Shown: piece by piece, positions 44,826 to 54,806 of the stretch | Position numbering within the stretch: position 1 is the stretch's first letter | How the letters are laid out: every line of letters starts with the position of its first letter | Source: Calonectria ilicicola | Lineage: Eukaryota; Ascomycota; Sordariomycetes; Hypocreales; Nectriaceae | Length of the DNA stretch: 64,000 nucleotides | Assembly: GCA_020809705.1 (NCBI GenBank) | Contig: CP085830.1 | Location: 5,394,001 to 5,458,000, forward strand | Direction: 5' to 3' | Notes under the pieces: model-generated | What the model was told of the DNA's origin: nothing | Databases searched by the model: none | Seen by the model: the letters and a program-made list of their open reading frames with translations, nothing else | Made by a program: the position numbers and the translations under genes

Positions 44826-46501
44826 TTACCACAACGGCGAGTTAGGTACGTATGGATGCAAGAGTTCATCGTCAATAGTATCGAGAAGACGCCAGCGATC
44901 GGGGGACGCAATGTCGTCTCCGTTATCCTCTTCCGTGGGACCAGTGCAAGCACTAGCATCAGACTCTGCAAGTACTTGAGAACCCGAAATTTCTCCACCC
45001 CTGTCGTTCTCATTTCCCGAATCATCCCCAAAACCAAGTTCGTCCGGGCTATCAGGATTGCCTTGTCGAAGAAATCTTTCCCTCTTGACTGGTCGAGCCT
45101 TGGCCTTGATGATCCCCTCGGCGCGTCCCATTGCATCAGAAAACTGCTTATGGAACGAGTCTGTTGCTGTTTTCTTGAAGCTGCTACGCTTCGGGGTGTT
45201 GGCATTTGTTCCCGACTGAGGCTCAGAATCTGGGTCTACCTCCCGGCTGCGTTGGGCTGTGCCATGTCAGCTGTTGGTCTCATCAAAGGTCCTTGTTGTC
45301 TCAGGCTCCACAGATTCTGATTTGATCGTCTAGGGCTTAGATTCTGAGTCGTTCAACTCCGTCTCTGACTGCCTTCGTCGCTTTCTCTCATGTCCAGACT
45401 CCCTTTGTCGGTTGTTGTCGAGTGGAGAGTTCTGGGCCTCGGTCCCTCGGGCTTCGGCCAGCGAACTCGCTAGGGCATCAGTCCCTTGAGACCTGCTCTG
45501 TCGGACTTTTGGTGGTCTTCCTCCTTTTTGTTGAGGGTTGCTCAGCGACTCATTTGCCTGAACATTACCAGCTGGAGTTCCCCATTGATTTGAGGCTCCG
45601 GAACATTATATGCCTCACAAAATGTGTCGACAATAGCCGACACGGGTGAGCGATGCATTACCTCAATGGGTATACTTTTTGGCTTTGGGAAACGGCCGTA
45701 GAACAGCATGTACCAGTGACGTCCTGGATCGGAGATGCTCCATTCTTCGTTTGTAAAACTCTGAGGAAATGCAGTCATTGGATACAGCTGCAAGTCCTTA
45801 TCATACGTTCGAATGTAGTCATTGCCAGTGGTGGTGTCGCGCATGCGAACCACGGCGAGAATGGTGTACTATACAGTCTTTTCGACCCGGCCTTCATGCC
45901 TTGTTTTAACTTCAAAACTCGTCACCGCATCAAAAGGGGGATTTTGGCCCTTGCCAGTCTGATAGCGGACTCGGACAAATTTTGGCCCTCTGCACAATAA
46001 GATCTGCTGCTGACCTGAAATGGGTTCCGGAAAAAAGTGGCTGTGAACGGCTCTTTGCAGTGTCTTGTCATGTTCCAGATCGAACACAATTGTGGAGGAG
46101 GCCAACCACTCTGGAGTGGACCACAACGTTTCTTGCATGAGGTCACATTCTGCAAGGGTTGAAAAGCTCAAAGTTTTGCTAAACTCCTTGAGTTGAGCCA
46201 CGAGGATCTTCTTCGCCTCGATGCGACAGTTCCTCAGGCCGGGATCGGTTCGGGATGTGTCAAAATCGGACCAGGCGTAGGTTATGATGGGGTTATCGCC
46301 CTCATCAATGCTGAAAGGAAGTCTTGTAAAGCTCTGGGTATGCTGAATGACTTGAATCAGGCAGTCGAGGCCGCTGGTGTTCTTAGAAAAGACAATGGGC
46401 GGTTCGGTGCGGAGCTTGAATTGCACATCAAAGGGATGAAGGTGTTTCATATCGAGCATGTACGCAGCGGGTTTGCCGCCATGATCCGTAGCTTCGTCCA
46501 T
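44826..46501 (-). pseudogene. Decayed unknown gene with three stops and one frame slip
   Basis: A 559-codon frame can be followed from MDEATDHGGKPAAYMLDMKH at 46501 to the TAA at 44826. It has an ordered N-terminal region (DVQFKLRTEP, LLCRGPKFVRVRYQTG, NEEWSISDPGRHWYMLFYG) and a disordered, charged C-terminal region. It is broken by TAG at 45869-45871, TAG at 45330-45332 and TGA at 45267-45269. There is also a one-base loss in the run at 45553-45555; adding one A joins FRQ to NESLSNPQQK and makes the length divisible by three. All three stops could be single C-to-T changes (from CAG or CGA). The frame is also open upstream of 46501 for about 220 bases without an ATG. I do not know the family. 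Confidence 0.65.
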
Positions 46502-47345
46502 TCTGCCGATGTAAAGAAGATGGCTGTGGCTTTTGAGCGCGTTAGAAAGGCTGCCGTGTTGTTGTGTTGTCGCGGTCCTCGCGGTTCGGTTCCGTTGGAC
46601 AAGTGGAGCCAGCTGTCGGCCACAACAAGTGCCAGTGACAGCGATCCGCTGTGTTGCCAGAAAATTGCTTTCAAATTTGCATTGAACACATCCATTTCAA
46701 ATTGTGACAAGTGATTGCACACCATGAATGTCGAAACGCAAACCAAGCGCCCAAGGGGCAGGCCTCGGAAGTATCCGCGCCTCGACCAAGTCATTGGTGT
46801 GTATCACGCCTCCAATATGGGCCGCCGTATGAGGGGAGGCCTGAATCCAGCATGAACGGTCCCCGAGGAACTTTGAGCTGAGATATATCGACTAATCTAC
46901 CCAAACAGCACATTCCCATAAAGGAGAGGATTTCGAAAGGTCGTCATTTGTTGATTGAGAATTATCAGCTTGGACCAGGAAAAATATTCAGATACGAACA
47001 GCTGGGAGTCCCCACGATGGTTCAAGTGTGGGGGGCTTGGATGATGTTCTAAATTTGTATTTCGCCTTTTGGGACAAGTCTCGATTAATAGATAAAATAC
47101 GATCAGTCAAACTCATAGGTGGAATCCCAAAAGTCTCATTATGAGAGTGATTACAATGGCTTTCAGTGAGATGTGAGCAGATACGAGGCTCAAGATTGCA
47201 CGCGGACCAATGAAAAATGGTGATTGTTCAGGCTGACCAAAGTGGAACAGTGGAACACTCCACAACGCCGACTCTTCTTATCTTTGCGCGGCCGTTTAAC
47301 GGACAGAAGTGACTAACAACAGCTTACCCCTCACAACCGAGCAAC
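46502..47345. other. Intergenic stretch
   Basis: The part to about 46725 may be the N-terminal end of the decayed gene at 44826-46501 (open frame, no ATG). The rest, up to the start of the dehydrogenase gene, holds no recognised feature. Confidence 0.45.
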
Positions 47346-48347
47346 ATGTCGTTACCAACGCATTTAAACATTGTTGCGCTGGAATCGCAATTTTCCCCGC
47401 TGCCAAAGCTGGTCCTACCCAGCCCTTTTACCTACACATTGACGGATTACTCGAGCACCAGGTACGACCAGATTGCGGAGCGCATCAAGGATGCCCACAT
47501 TGTCATTACAACCGCGATTCGCCTGTCGGCAGACACGCTCTCCTCAGAAAAATGCCCAAATCTGAAACTCATCGCCCTCGTGGCGGCCGGCTTCGACTCG
47601 GTTGATCTGACGGCGTGCGCATCCCGCGGCATCCGGGTTATGAACAGCCCCGACTGCAACGCCGACGTCGTGGCCGAGCACGCCGTTGCCTTTTACTTTA
47701 CTCTGCGTCGCTCCATTGTCCCCGTCATGCGCCAGGTCGAGGCCGGGGAGTGGGTTCGCGGACCGCTGATGCGCACCATGAGTGTGGCTGGACAGCCGCC
47801 GCGAAGCTGCATCGACGAGACAGTAGCCATTATCGGGTTTGGAGCCGTCGGCAAAAAGGTGGCCAAGCTGCTCGGCGCGCTGGGCATGAAGATCATCGTG
47901 GCCGACCGCAAGGGCGCGCAGAAGCCGCCCGAGGGACGAGTCGCATTTGAAGACGCCCTCAGAGTTGCGACGGTTGTAGTCCTGTGCTGTCCTCGCGTCC
48001 CGGAAACAATAGGTCTCCTATCGGCACCAGAGTTTTCCCTCATGCGACAAGATGCAGTGTTGGTCAACGTTTCGCGAGGCAGTATCGTGGATGAAGAGGC
48101 TCTCGTCGAGGCGCTCAAGGACGGACAAATTGCCGGTGCAGCGACCGACGTCTTTCACCAGGAGCCAGCGAGCCCAGAGTCTAGCCCGCTCCTAAGAAGC
48201 GATGTCGTCAGTCTTTGTCTAAACCTGGTCGTGACGGCGCACACGGCGTGGGTCGGGGAGCGAACAACAGTCAACTACCAACGGGTGCTGCAGCAGAATA
48301 TTGAGGATTTTGTACTGGGCGTTCATTCAGATAGAGTCAAGGTATAG
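47346..48347 (+). CDS. D-isomer-specific 2-hydroxyacid dehydrogenase (333 aa)
   Basis: A single-exon NAD(P)-dependent dehydrogenase of the D-2-hydroxyacid family, which interconverts 2-oxo acids and D-2-hydroxy acids. The Rossmann motif is GFGAVG at about residues 164-169, with the cofactor-selecting acidic residue in VADRKG at 187. The catalytic triad is present: Arg244 in NVSRGSIVDE, Glu273 in FHQEP and His299 in VTAHTAW. Length and spacing are normal. It has no targeting signal, so it is probably cytosolic. The codon use is more GC-rich than that of its neighbours. Glyoxylate/hydroxypyruvate-reductase-like activity is plausible, but the exact substrate cannot be read from the sequence. Confidence 0.93.
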   Translation: MSLPTHLNIVALESQFSPLPKLVLPSPFTYTLTDYSSTRYDQIAERIKDAHIVITTAIRLSADTLSSEKCPNLKLIALVAAGFDSVDLTACASRGIRVMNSPDCNADVVAEHAVAFYFTLRRSIVPVMRQVEAGEWVRGPLMRTMSVAGQPPRSCIDETVAIIGFGAVGKKVAKLLGALGMKIIVADRKGAQKPPEGRVAFEDALRVATVVVLCCPRVPETIGLLSAPEFSLMRQDAVLVNVSRGSIVDEEALVEALKDGQIAGAATDVFHQEPASPESSPLLRSDVVSLCLNLVVTAHTAWVGERTTVNYQRVLQQNIEDFVLGVHSDRVKV

Positions 48348-48441
48348 AGCTGAAGGGTAGACAAAACTATAGACTTGGTCAGATACAAAATACTACTTAC
48401 GCTCACGCTACGCCTACCAACCCGCCCCATCCATTGCGAGA

Positions 48442-48656
48442 TGCCTCCGGCAGCCCTCCGGGGGCCCTCCCGGGAGGGCCTCGCTGCGCTCGAAGGTCTC
48501 TGGGTAAGACATTCTCGGCCCCTTGCAACGGTTACCAAAATAAACTCAAAAACAAGAAAAAACAGGTGGAATGAAAGGGAGAGTCAATAAAGAAACCGAG
48601 ACATTTCGAGCGTAGCGAGGCCCCCCCGGGAGGGCCCCCGGAGGGCTGCCGGAGGC
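48442..48656. repeat. Inverted pair of the dispersed GC-rich palindromic repeat
   Basis: A copy at 48442-48500 (GCCTCCGGCAGCCCTCCGGG and onward, ending GCTGCGCTCGAAG) is repeated in inverse at 48607-48656, with about 105 bp of A-rich sequence between. Each copy contains its own palindromes (CCCTCCCGGGAGGG). The pair can fold into a large cruciform or hairpin. Confidence 0.85.
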
Positions 48657-48829
48657 GATGAAAAGATGAGTGGCCGACCATGCAGGAGAGTCAAGTTACA
48701 CAAGGACGACAAATTGAATCGCGACGTTGTTGTTGGGTGCGGGGTTGACAGAATTGCTTTTTCGCGCACCACTCAAGTCGGTCGACGCGTCGAGGCTGGG
48801 CTGGCATCAACACACGACTCACCATCACC

Positions 48830-50081
48830 ATGGCGCGAGATGTTTATGACGAGGTGCTAGACGCACTCAAAAATATAAAGGACCCCGGGCTATTTGGCGG
48901 CTTTAAGCGGCTACTCGGGCTCCCGCCGGCCGACATCTCGGTACGTGGCGTCGGTGACATCGACATGCCGCTCAGCGACGAGCAGGCCACGGAGCTCATT
49001 GCAAAGGCCCGCCAGGCGCCGGCGTTCTGCAACACGTGGGAGTTGGATGCAGACGACGTGACCTTTGGCGATCCGCGTTGGTCTGACTTCCTGGCCGACA
49101 TTTGCGACCAGGTTGCCACGCAGCTTGGAATCGAAGGCTGTATTCGCGCAGAGCTTGACAAGATGGTCATTTACGAACAAGGTGCAATGCTTCAGCCGCA
49201 CACTGAGTAAGTGCCCAGCTGCTACCGTCTTGTCAGACACTTGTACAGATCCATCCGTCTAACCCGCTGGCCCACACACAGCACGGAAAAGGTGCCCAGC
49301 ACGTTTGGCACCCTCGTCATTTGCTTGCCGTCACCACACGAGGGTGGGCGAGTAGTTCTCGAGTACGACGATATGAATATGCAGCTGGACCCGTCTGAGC
49401 ACACACAGTCGTTCATGTGCTGGTACTCGGGCGTGACCCACAAGATGCACTCCATCATAGCCGGCTACCGTTGGGTCCTGACCTACAACCTTGTCCAGGC
49501 TAACCCGTCCCAGCCGCAACCCACAGCGGGCTTTCAGAGGTCCGACTTGGACCATCTGGAAGACGCTCTGACGCTCTGGCTCGAAACGGACCAGGATGAG
49601 CTGGAGCGCGGGAAAAGCTGCTTGTATCACATCCTTGAGTACGAATACACCGAGGCCAACATCTCGCTGCACGCGTTGGAAGCAGAGGACTTGGCTCGCG
49701 TCAAGGCCCTCCAGCAGTTCCGCACCTCGCTTTCCATGGTCGTCTTTCTTGCGCTACTAGAAAGGGAGGACAAGGGCAAGTGCGACGACGAAGGTGATGG
49801 GATCGACGAGATACTGGAGACGAAATACAGAGTAAAGACCCTCGTCGATCTGGACGGACGTGTGGTATCGCACGATCTTGACCTGGAGGAGTGTGACATT
49901 CTCGAGCCGTGGGTGTTTGACGATCTTCCGGGACCCGCTGATGAAAAGTATGAGGAAGACATGGATAACTGCGTTTGTCTCCGTGACGCCAAATTTGATC
50001 CGACACTTGTGCTGACAATCTCCAGGAACCAACTGCGACACTTTGGTATCGCATGGGGGTAAGATTTCTCATTTTTGTTTT

Positions 50082-50133
<52 letters not shown>

Positions 50134-51876
50134 TCCTTCTCTTTATTACTGTTTTCGTCTGGCTTGCGTATTGGTCCCTTCTAACACTCCATCAGGCTGT
50201 CGTTCTCATTCCTGAAGAGTTGCTGATTGACTACTTGCAACCCAGTCGCCTCTTGTCGACACACGACCTTGCGTCGCAGTTTAGTTACCTTCTTCGAGAG
50301 TGCATGTTGCCGCGGCCTCTGCAGTCGAAGCCATCGATTGATAACCTAATAAGCTTGAGCCGTTTCACATGGGATCACAACAAAAGCCCCCGCCCCAGTT
50401 GTGACAAGGTCGAAATGTGCACACACATCAAGGAAGGTATTCTCCAAGCGGCAATCAAGTATAGGAAATACCAATTCTTTTCTGAAGCCGTGTTCCACCA
50501 CGAAAGCCCTCCCTCTACCGACTTTCTGGCCTGGTTGTACGACTTGTTGGACATTGACAAAACCCGTTTTGGTCCCATTGAAAAAGGGTATGACTGGAGC
50601 CATAGCTACATCCAGAAAGCTAACAAGGACAGGTTATTCACCCTCATGTCTCGTTACCCTCGCCTTGGCGATCTGGTCGATGCCGTCGTCGCCCTTGTAC
50701 CCGACGTTGTCCCCCCCGACTGTCTCACCGACTTTGCTCAGAGAATTTTAGAGTCCTATCTCGAAACCTGCAAGCCTCAATCCTTCGGACTCCAAGAGGG
50801 ATATGCCATGGCCGACTTGGCCATTTATTTTGATCGGCCTTCGGCTTTTCTTGAACACAGGTAAGGGAGCAAGTGAAACCATGTCGTGACCAGTTCTCAT
50901 ATCCGCCAGTGCCCTCTCCAACCTCGAAACGTACAATGCCGTGCCATTTGCCATAGGAGTCGTGGGTCGATTGCAGGAGGGACGCCATAACTTCTCTACG
51001 GAACAGTCTGACCGCATTTCCAAAGCCATAGCAACTAAGCTGGTTAACTCGGCGGATTTTTCCACACTCTACAGCAATGAGGAAACGCAACCACACACAT
51101 GCCAACCACCACAGGCACTCAAACCCCAATCAGCAATCACCCTTCAACGTCTTAGCAGTTTCTTCCTCACTCTGGACAAGTTTAGCCAACGCACTTTAGA
51201 GTTGACGACGCAGTTTGCTGAAAAGGTAGCCGCAGATGTCCCTCAAATGTCCTCCAACAGCCTCAGTAGCTTATGGCTACCATTTCTGCAAGATATACTA
51301 CCCTATCTCAGTTTGACCGGGGCAACCGTTCCCATCGAACGCTTCCAAAATCTCTATACAGCCGTTCTCAGGGCATACCTCGACAAGGTCGTCATGCCCG
51401 AGCCGATCAGAAACGACAGTCTCGTGCGACAGCATGTCGACTGCCCCTGCAGCGATTGCATGCTTCTCAACCACTTCCTCGTCAGTCCAATGTCAAGGGA
51501 TACCCGATTTTCCCTCAACGAAAAACGTCGCACGCATGTGCTCCAGATGCTCGACTCGGCGCGCATCGACTGCACCCACAAGAGTGTCCCGGCTGACTCT
51601 CCTGAAATCCTCATCGTGACCAAGACTTCTACTCAGCACGCCCAACGCCTCACATGTTGGAAGGCTAGACGCACAGTTGCTGTGGAGCAGTTTGACCGGT
51701 TTCAGCAATACAGTCTCAAGAAAGTGCTGGGGTCCGAGTATGCCGACATTATCCACATGTGTAGAATCTTGGCTCCTGATCCGACCCGGCAGGCGACACA
51801 GACCAGCACAGCTAGGCCATCATCGCTTGCTGGAACAAAGCGAAAGTTTGAAACCATTGATTTGACCAGTGACTAA
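48830..51876 (+). CDS. Large 2OG-Fe(II) oxygenase-like protein (about 928 aa)
   Basis: Four exons: 48830-49206, 49282-50058, 50196-50860 and 50910-51876. Splicing the first intron (donor GTAAGT) creates PHTDTEKVPSTFGTLVICLP, a prolyl-hydroxylase-like core with the HxD iron motif. GGRVVLEYDD, WYSGVTHKM (probable distal His) and GYRWVLTYNLV (2OG-binding Arg) follow. The remaining 600 residues are helical, with a Cys group (CPCSDCMLL) and a C-terminal tail GTKRKFETIDLTSD that looks like a nuclear signal followed by a SUMO-interaction-like patch. At the end of exon 2 the phase fails by one base. A sixth G in the run at 50055-50059 would fix it and makes the coding sum divisible by three. The second intron carries a long TTTC microsatellite. 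Confidence 0.82.
50080..50135 (+). repeat. (TTTC)n microsatellite inside an intron
   Basis: About thirteen near-perfect TTTC units form the pyrimidine-rich body of the second intron of the large 2OG oxygenase-like gene. Length is likely variable between strains. Confidence 0.95.
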
Positions 51877-52460
51877 CAGGATGGTCTAGATGTGTGGCCG
51901 GCCACACCAGCACGAGTGTTTTTGGATATCTAGCGGGACCACGATTCATGGTTTTTATTCACAATGATAAAATTGTAATTATTATGACTAACGACAACAA
52001 AATCTACTCCTTGGTACCAGCCAGGTCGAGCCCGCTGGCATTCCAAGTAGGAAGGGATACACCATATAGTATTAAGCAATCAAAACATATTTATGCCGCA
52101 CTTATGACTCTTTTATTGACCGGATGTTTGACGTGAAGCTGCCACTGACATTCAAACCCGCCCGCCGACAATGACTCCAGCAGCCCTCCGGGGGCCCTCC
52201 CGGGGGGGTCTCGCTACACTCGAAGATACCTTGTCGTTTTTTTTATGCTCTTTACTTTATTTTTCCCTCTCTTTGACTTATAATCTGAAAATCTGAAGAG
52301 GACAGGTAAAGCTAAGGGGGGGGCTCGATCTGTGTTCGCTACCCCTCGTTAAGCTTTTTCTAAAGCTCGTAGGCAATCACTCAAGGGTTGTTTTCATTGA
52401 TCCACCACTTCCGAGTTGACAATAATTTGAACCAAGAAATATTTTATTTCGAGTAACTCT
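51877..52460. other. Convergent intergenic region with a GC-rich repeat copy
   Basis: Between the large oxygenase gene (plus) and the serine hydrolase gene (minus). It contains the repeat at 52175-52230 and otherwise no recognised feature. Confidence 0.5.
52175..52230 (+). repeat. Dispersed GC-rich palindromic repeat, forward copy
   Basis: CTCCAGCAGCCCTCCGGGGG and the continuing palindrome match the copy at 48442-48500, including the end CTCGCTACACTCGAAGAT. It lies just beyond the 3' end of the serine hydrolase gene. Confidence 0.8.
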
Positions 52461-53690
52461 TTAATGTTCTTTAAGCGCCTTAATGATTGCAGCGACAAAC
52501 TCGGCATTCCGAGTGTACAAGTCGTCCGAAGCTTCGGGATAGCCCGACTGAACTGCCACCACAATCTTCAACTCGGGAACAATAAATATCGACTGTCCGT
52601 ACATGCCCATTGCTGCAAAAGCCCCGTCATCCCCCAATTGGTACTCGGTACCCCCCCTAGGCGGTGTCCACCAGCCGCTCTCGTACCCAAAAGCCGGAAT
52701 GAGTTCATTGGCGCCGGGTGCCCTGGGGCCAATGCTATTTTTTGCTTGTGAAATGCCTCTGAACCAATCGGCCGGTACTGCAGGACCCTTTTCTTGTGAA
52801 TCAAATCCGTCCAGGATGAAGCATCCGAAACGCGCCATGTCACTCAGCGTAACAGAAAGACCACCATGCCCATCCACGTGGCCAGCCCCGGTTGTTCGTA
52901 TGTACGCGTCGTACTTCATACCAGCAGGCTCCCAAATGTGTCTTGAGATGTAATCCTCCAGAGGCTCCTCAACCGCCCGTGAGATTGCAGTGGACAAGAC
53001 GTAGTAATTGGGATTGTAGTAATGAAACTCTTGCCAGGGTTCAACCACCTTGTTAAACGTTTTCAACCAGGCAAGCACAGCACCTGGGTCTGCACAAGGG
53101 TAAAGGTCGGTTGCGTACATGGGATCTGGAATGTCTGCCGGCCGCGGTTGGTCCGACGGTTCGACTACGCCAGATGACATGCTGACCAGGGCCAGCAGCG
53201 GCACATGGGCCCACGCAGTCTCTTTGAGTTCATCTACATGACGACCAACGGTATCCTGAACTGACAGCCTTTCTTCTTGATGGGCAATGGCCAGCGCAGT
53301 TGATACAAGCGACTTTGTGATTGACTGAACGTCGTTGCGAGACGCCGGCGTGTTTCCATGACGGTACTCTTCAAGCAATACAGCACCCTGACGAACCACC
53401 ATGCAGCCGGTCAATCCATAGTGGTGCATAAACTCGTCCAGATTAATGCCAAATTTTTCACTGATGAGAGCGCGTATGTCGAGCGAAGAGTCCTTGGTGA
53501 AGCGCCTCAGATACGAGCCATGTCTGATTTGCGTTGTTCGGTTGGGAAACGTCTCTTCGCGCTGTCTGTAGAGGAGCGGAGTAAAGGCCGGATCAGAAGG
53601 GCCGACGGATGACAGCTGAAAGGTGCCAATCTGGTTTGGCAGAGCCTTGGGTTCCGGGGGTGGTGTGTCCAGTGTCTTGGATGGCGACAT
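52461..53690 (-). CDS. Beta-lactamase-fold serine hydrolase, NylB-like (409 aa)
   Basis: A single-exon class C beta-lactamase/penicillin-binding-protein-fold hydrolase. The nucleophile motif SxxK is SITK at residues 123-126, preceded by the usual SRNDVQ. A Tyr/Asn motif (FHYYNPNYY) lies at 223-230, and a Gly-rich strand (GDDGAFAAMGMYGQSIFIVPE) stands where the third motif is expected. The overall pattern is closest to 6-aminohexanoate-dimer-hydrolase-like (NylB) enzymes, which cut amides or esters. No signal peptide is visible, so it is probably cytosolic. It is flanked by two inverted copies of the GC-rich repeat (52175 and 54636). Antibiotic resistance should not be inferred from the fold. 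Confidence 0.88.
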   Translation of the reverse strand: MSPSKTLDTPPPEPKALPNQIGTFQLSSVGPSDPAFTPLLYRQREETFPNRTTQIRHGSYLRRFTKDSSLDIRALISEKFGINLDEFMHHYGLTGCMVVRQGAVLLEEYRHGNTPASRNDVQSITKSLVSTALAIAHQEERLSVQDTVGRHVDELKETAWAHVPLLALVSMSSGVVEPSDQPRPADIPDPMYATDLYPCADPGAVLAWLKTFNKVVEPWQEFHYYNPNYYVLSTAISRAVEEPLEDYISRHIWEPAGMKYDAYIRTTGAGHVDGHGGLSVTLSDMARFGCFILDGFDSQEKGPAVPADWFRGISQAKNSIGPRAPGANELIPAFGYESGWWTPPRGGTEYQLGDDGAFAAMGMYGQSIFIVPELKIVVAVQSGYPEASDDLYTRNAEFVAAIIKALKEH

Positions 53691-54806
53691 GTTTGGCGAG
53701 CTGTGGCTTGAGCGATTGGATAGAATTCGGTGAACTGGGTTCGCAGCGAGTTATCAAGACTTGTTTCCAGTCTCGGCAGTCTATGCCGACGACGGGTGCT
53801 TGCCGAACCCTAGCGCAGTTGATAGTCGATTTGGTGTGACAGTCACCAATCACCTGTCGCTCTGTCTTTCCCTGTCGCCAGTGAGTGGCCCGAGTTCCTC
53901 AGATCCACAAATGTCGGTCGCTATTCCGATTCGTTGATTCGAGGGTTGAAGAAGTTCTCAAAGTTGGAGTAAATTGTTAACAAATTATCTACACACTAAC
54001 TACAACTTGTGTACCTGAAATTAAGGGCTTCTAGATGATTTAATAAACCATAGAAGGAAGAAACAACTGCCGAGTACGATGTCTGATCAAAGTTATGAGT
54101 ATAGGGTACGGAACAGTCTTTTTCCGCAAGTGATGAGGATGCACGTAAGGAAATGAGACACGAATTACATATCAAGCTGTTTGATGTGTTTTTTTTTTAA
54201 TCAATCTTAATATTGTAATTCAAGAGAAACTTTGCCCCAAATCGTTGAAGATTGAAGATTTGAAGAGGTTGAGATTTGTCAAGTTGTAAGGTGTGCTACA
54301 CCCTGTTTAGCCTTTACTATTAACCTTTCAACTCGACTAAAACAAGATGATTGCATTTTTTCACAAATACAGGATCAACTGTACTAACAAGCGAATAGAT
54401 CTACCGAGTCTTGCTGGGGTATCTTGTCAGCTTTCAGTGTTTAGCTTTGAGGCAATTAGGGATCACATGACCAAACACGTGACCAGAAATTACCACGTGC
54501 TGTTTCATTCAGCTCCAAGAAAACCTGGTGCGGACCAGAACCTGGCTGCAGCGGCAATTTTTACATCGGTCTACAAAACCACAAGAAATTAAAAAAGAAG
54601 CGAAGAAGAAGACTCAGGTAAATAAATTGCCAGAGATCTTCTAGCGCAGCGAGACCCCCCCCGGAGGGCCGCCGGAGGCATAAAAACGAAGGTGGGGCGG
54701 GTCGACGTGATTATTATAATCGTACATGAAAGATTGCAGTATTGACTTTATTAGAGACATGACTTTTCTAATTAAACATGTTTATCAGATCTAAAATACA
54801 CTTGCT
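53691..54806. other. Intergenic stretch with a GC-rich repeat copy
   Basis: Promoter side of the serine hydrolase gene and 3' side of the Ser/Arg-rich gene. A T-run lies at about 54190. An 81-codon plus frame at 54347-54592 lacks any recognisable motif. The repeat at 54636-54680 is described separately. Confidence 0.45.
54636..54680 (-). repeat. Dispersed GC-rich palindromic repeat, inverse copy
   Basis: Read on the minus strand it begins TGCCTCCGGCGGCCCTCCGG and ends CTCGCTGCGCTAGAAGATCT, matching the other copies. It is the inverse partner of the copy at 52175-52230; the serine hydrolase gene lies between them. Confidence 0.8.

Noticed and set aside
36392..53690. Secondary-metabolite gene cluster (methyltransferase, oxygenases, dehydrogenase, hydrolase)
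   Set aside because: No polyketide, nonribosomal peptide, terpene or other core synthase, transporter or pathway regulator is present, and orientation and spacing are irregular.
52461..53690. Antibiotic-resistance beta-lactamase
   Set aside because: The SxxK motif and fold also occur in many esterases and amidases; the sequence looks NylB-like and fungal.
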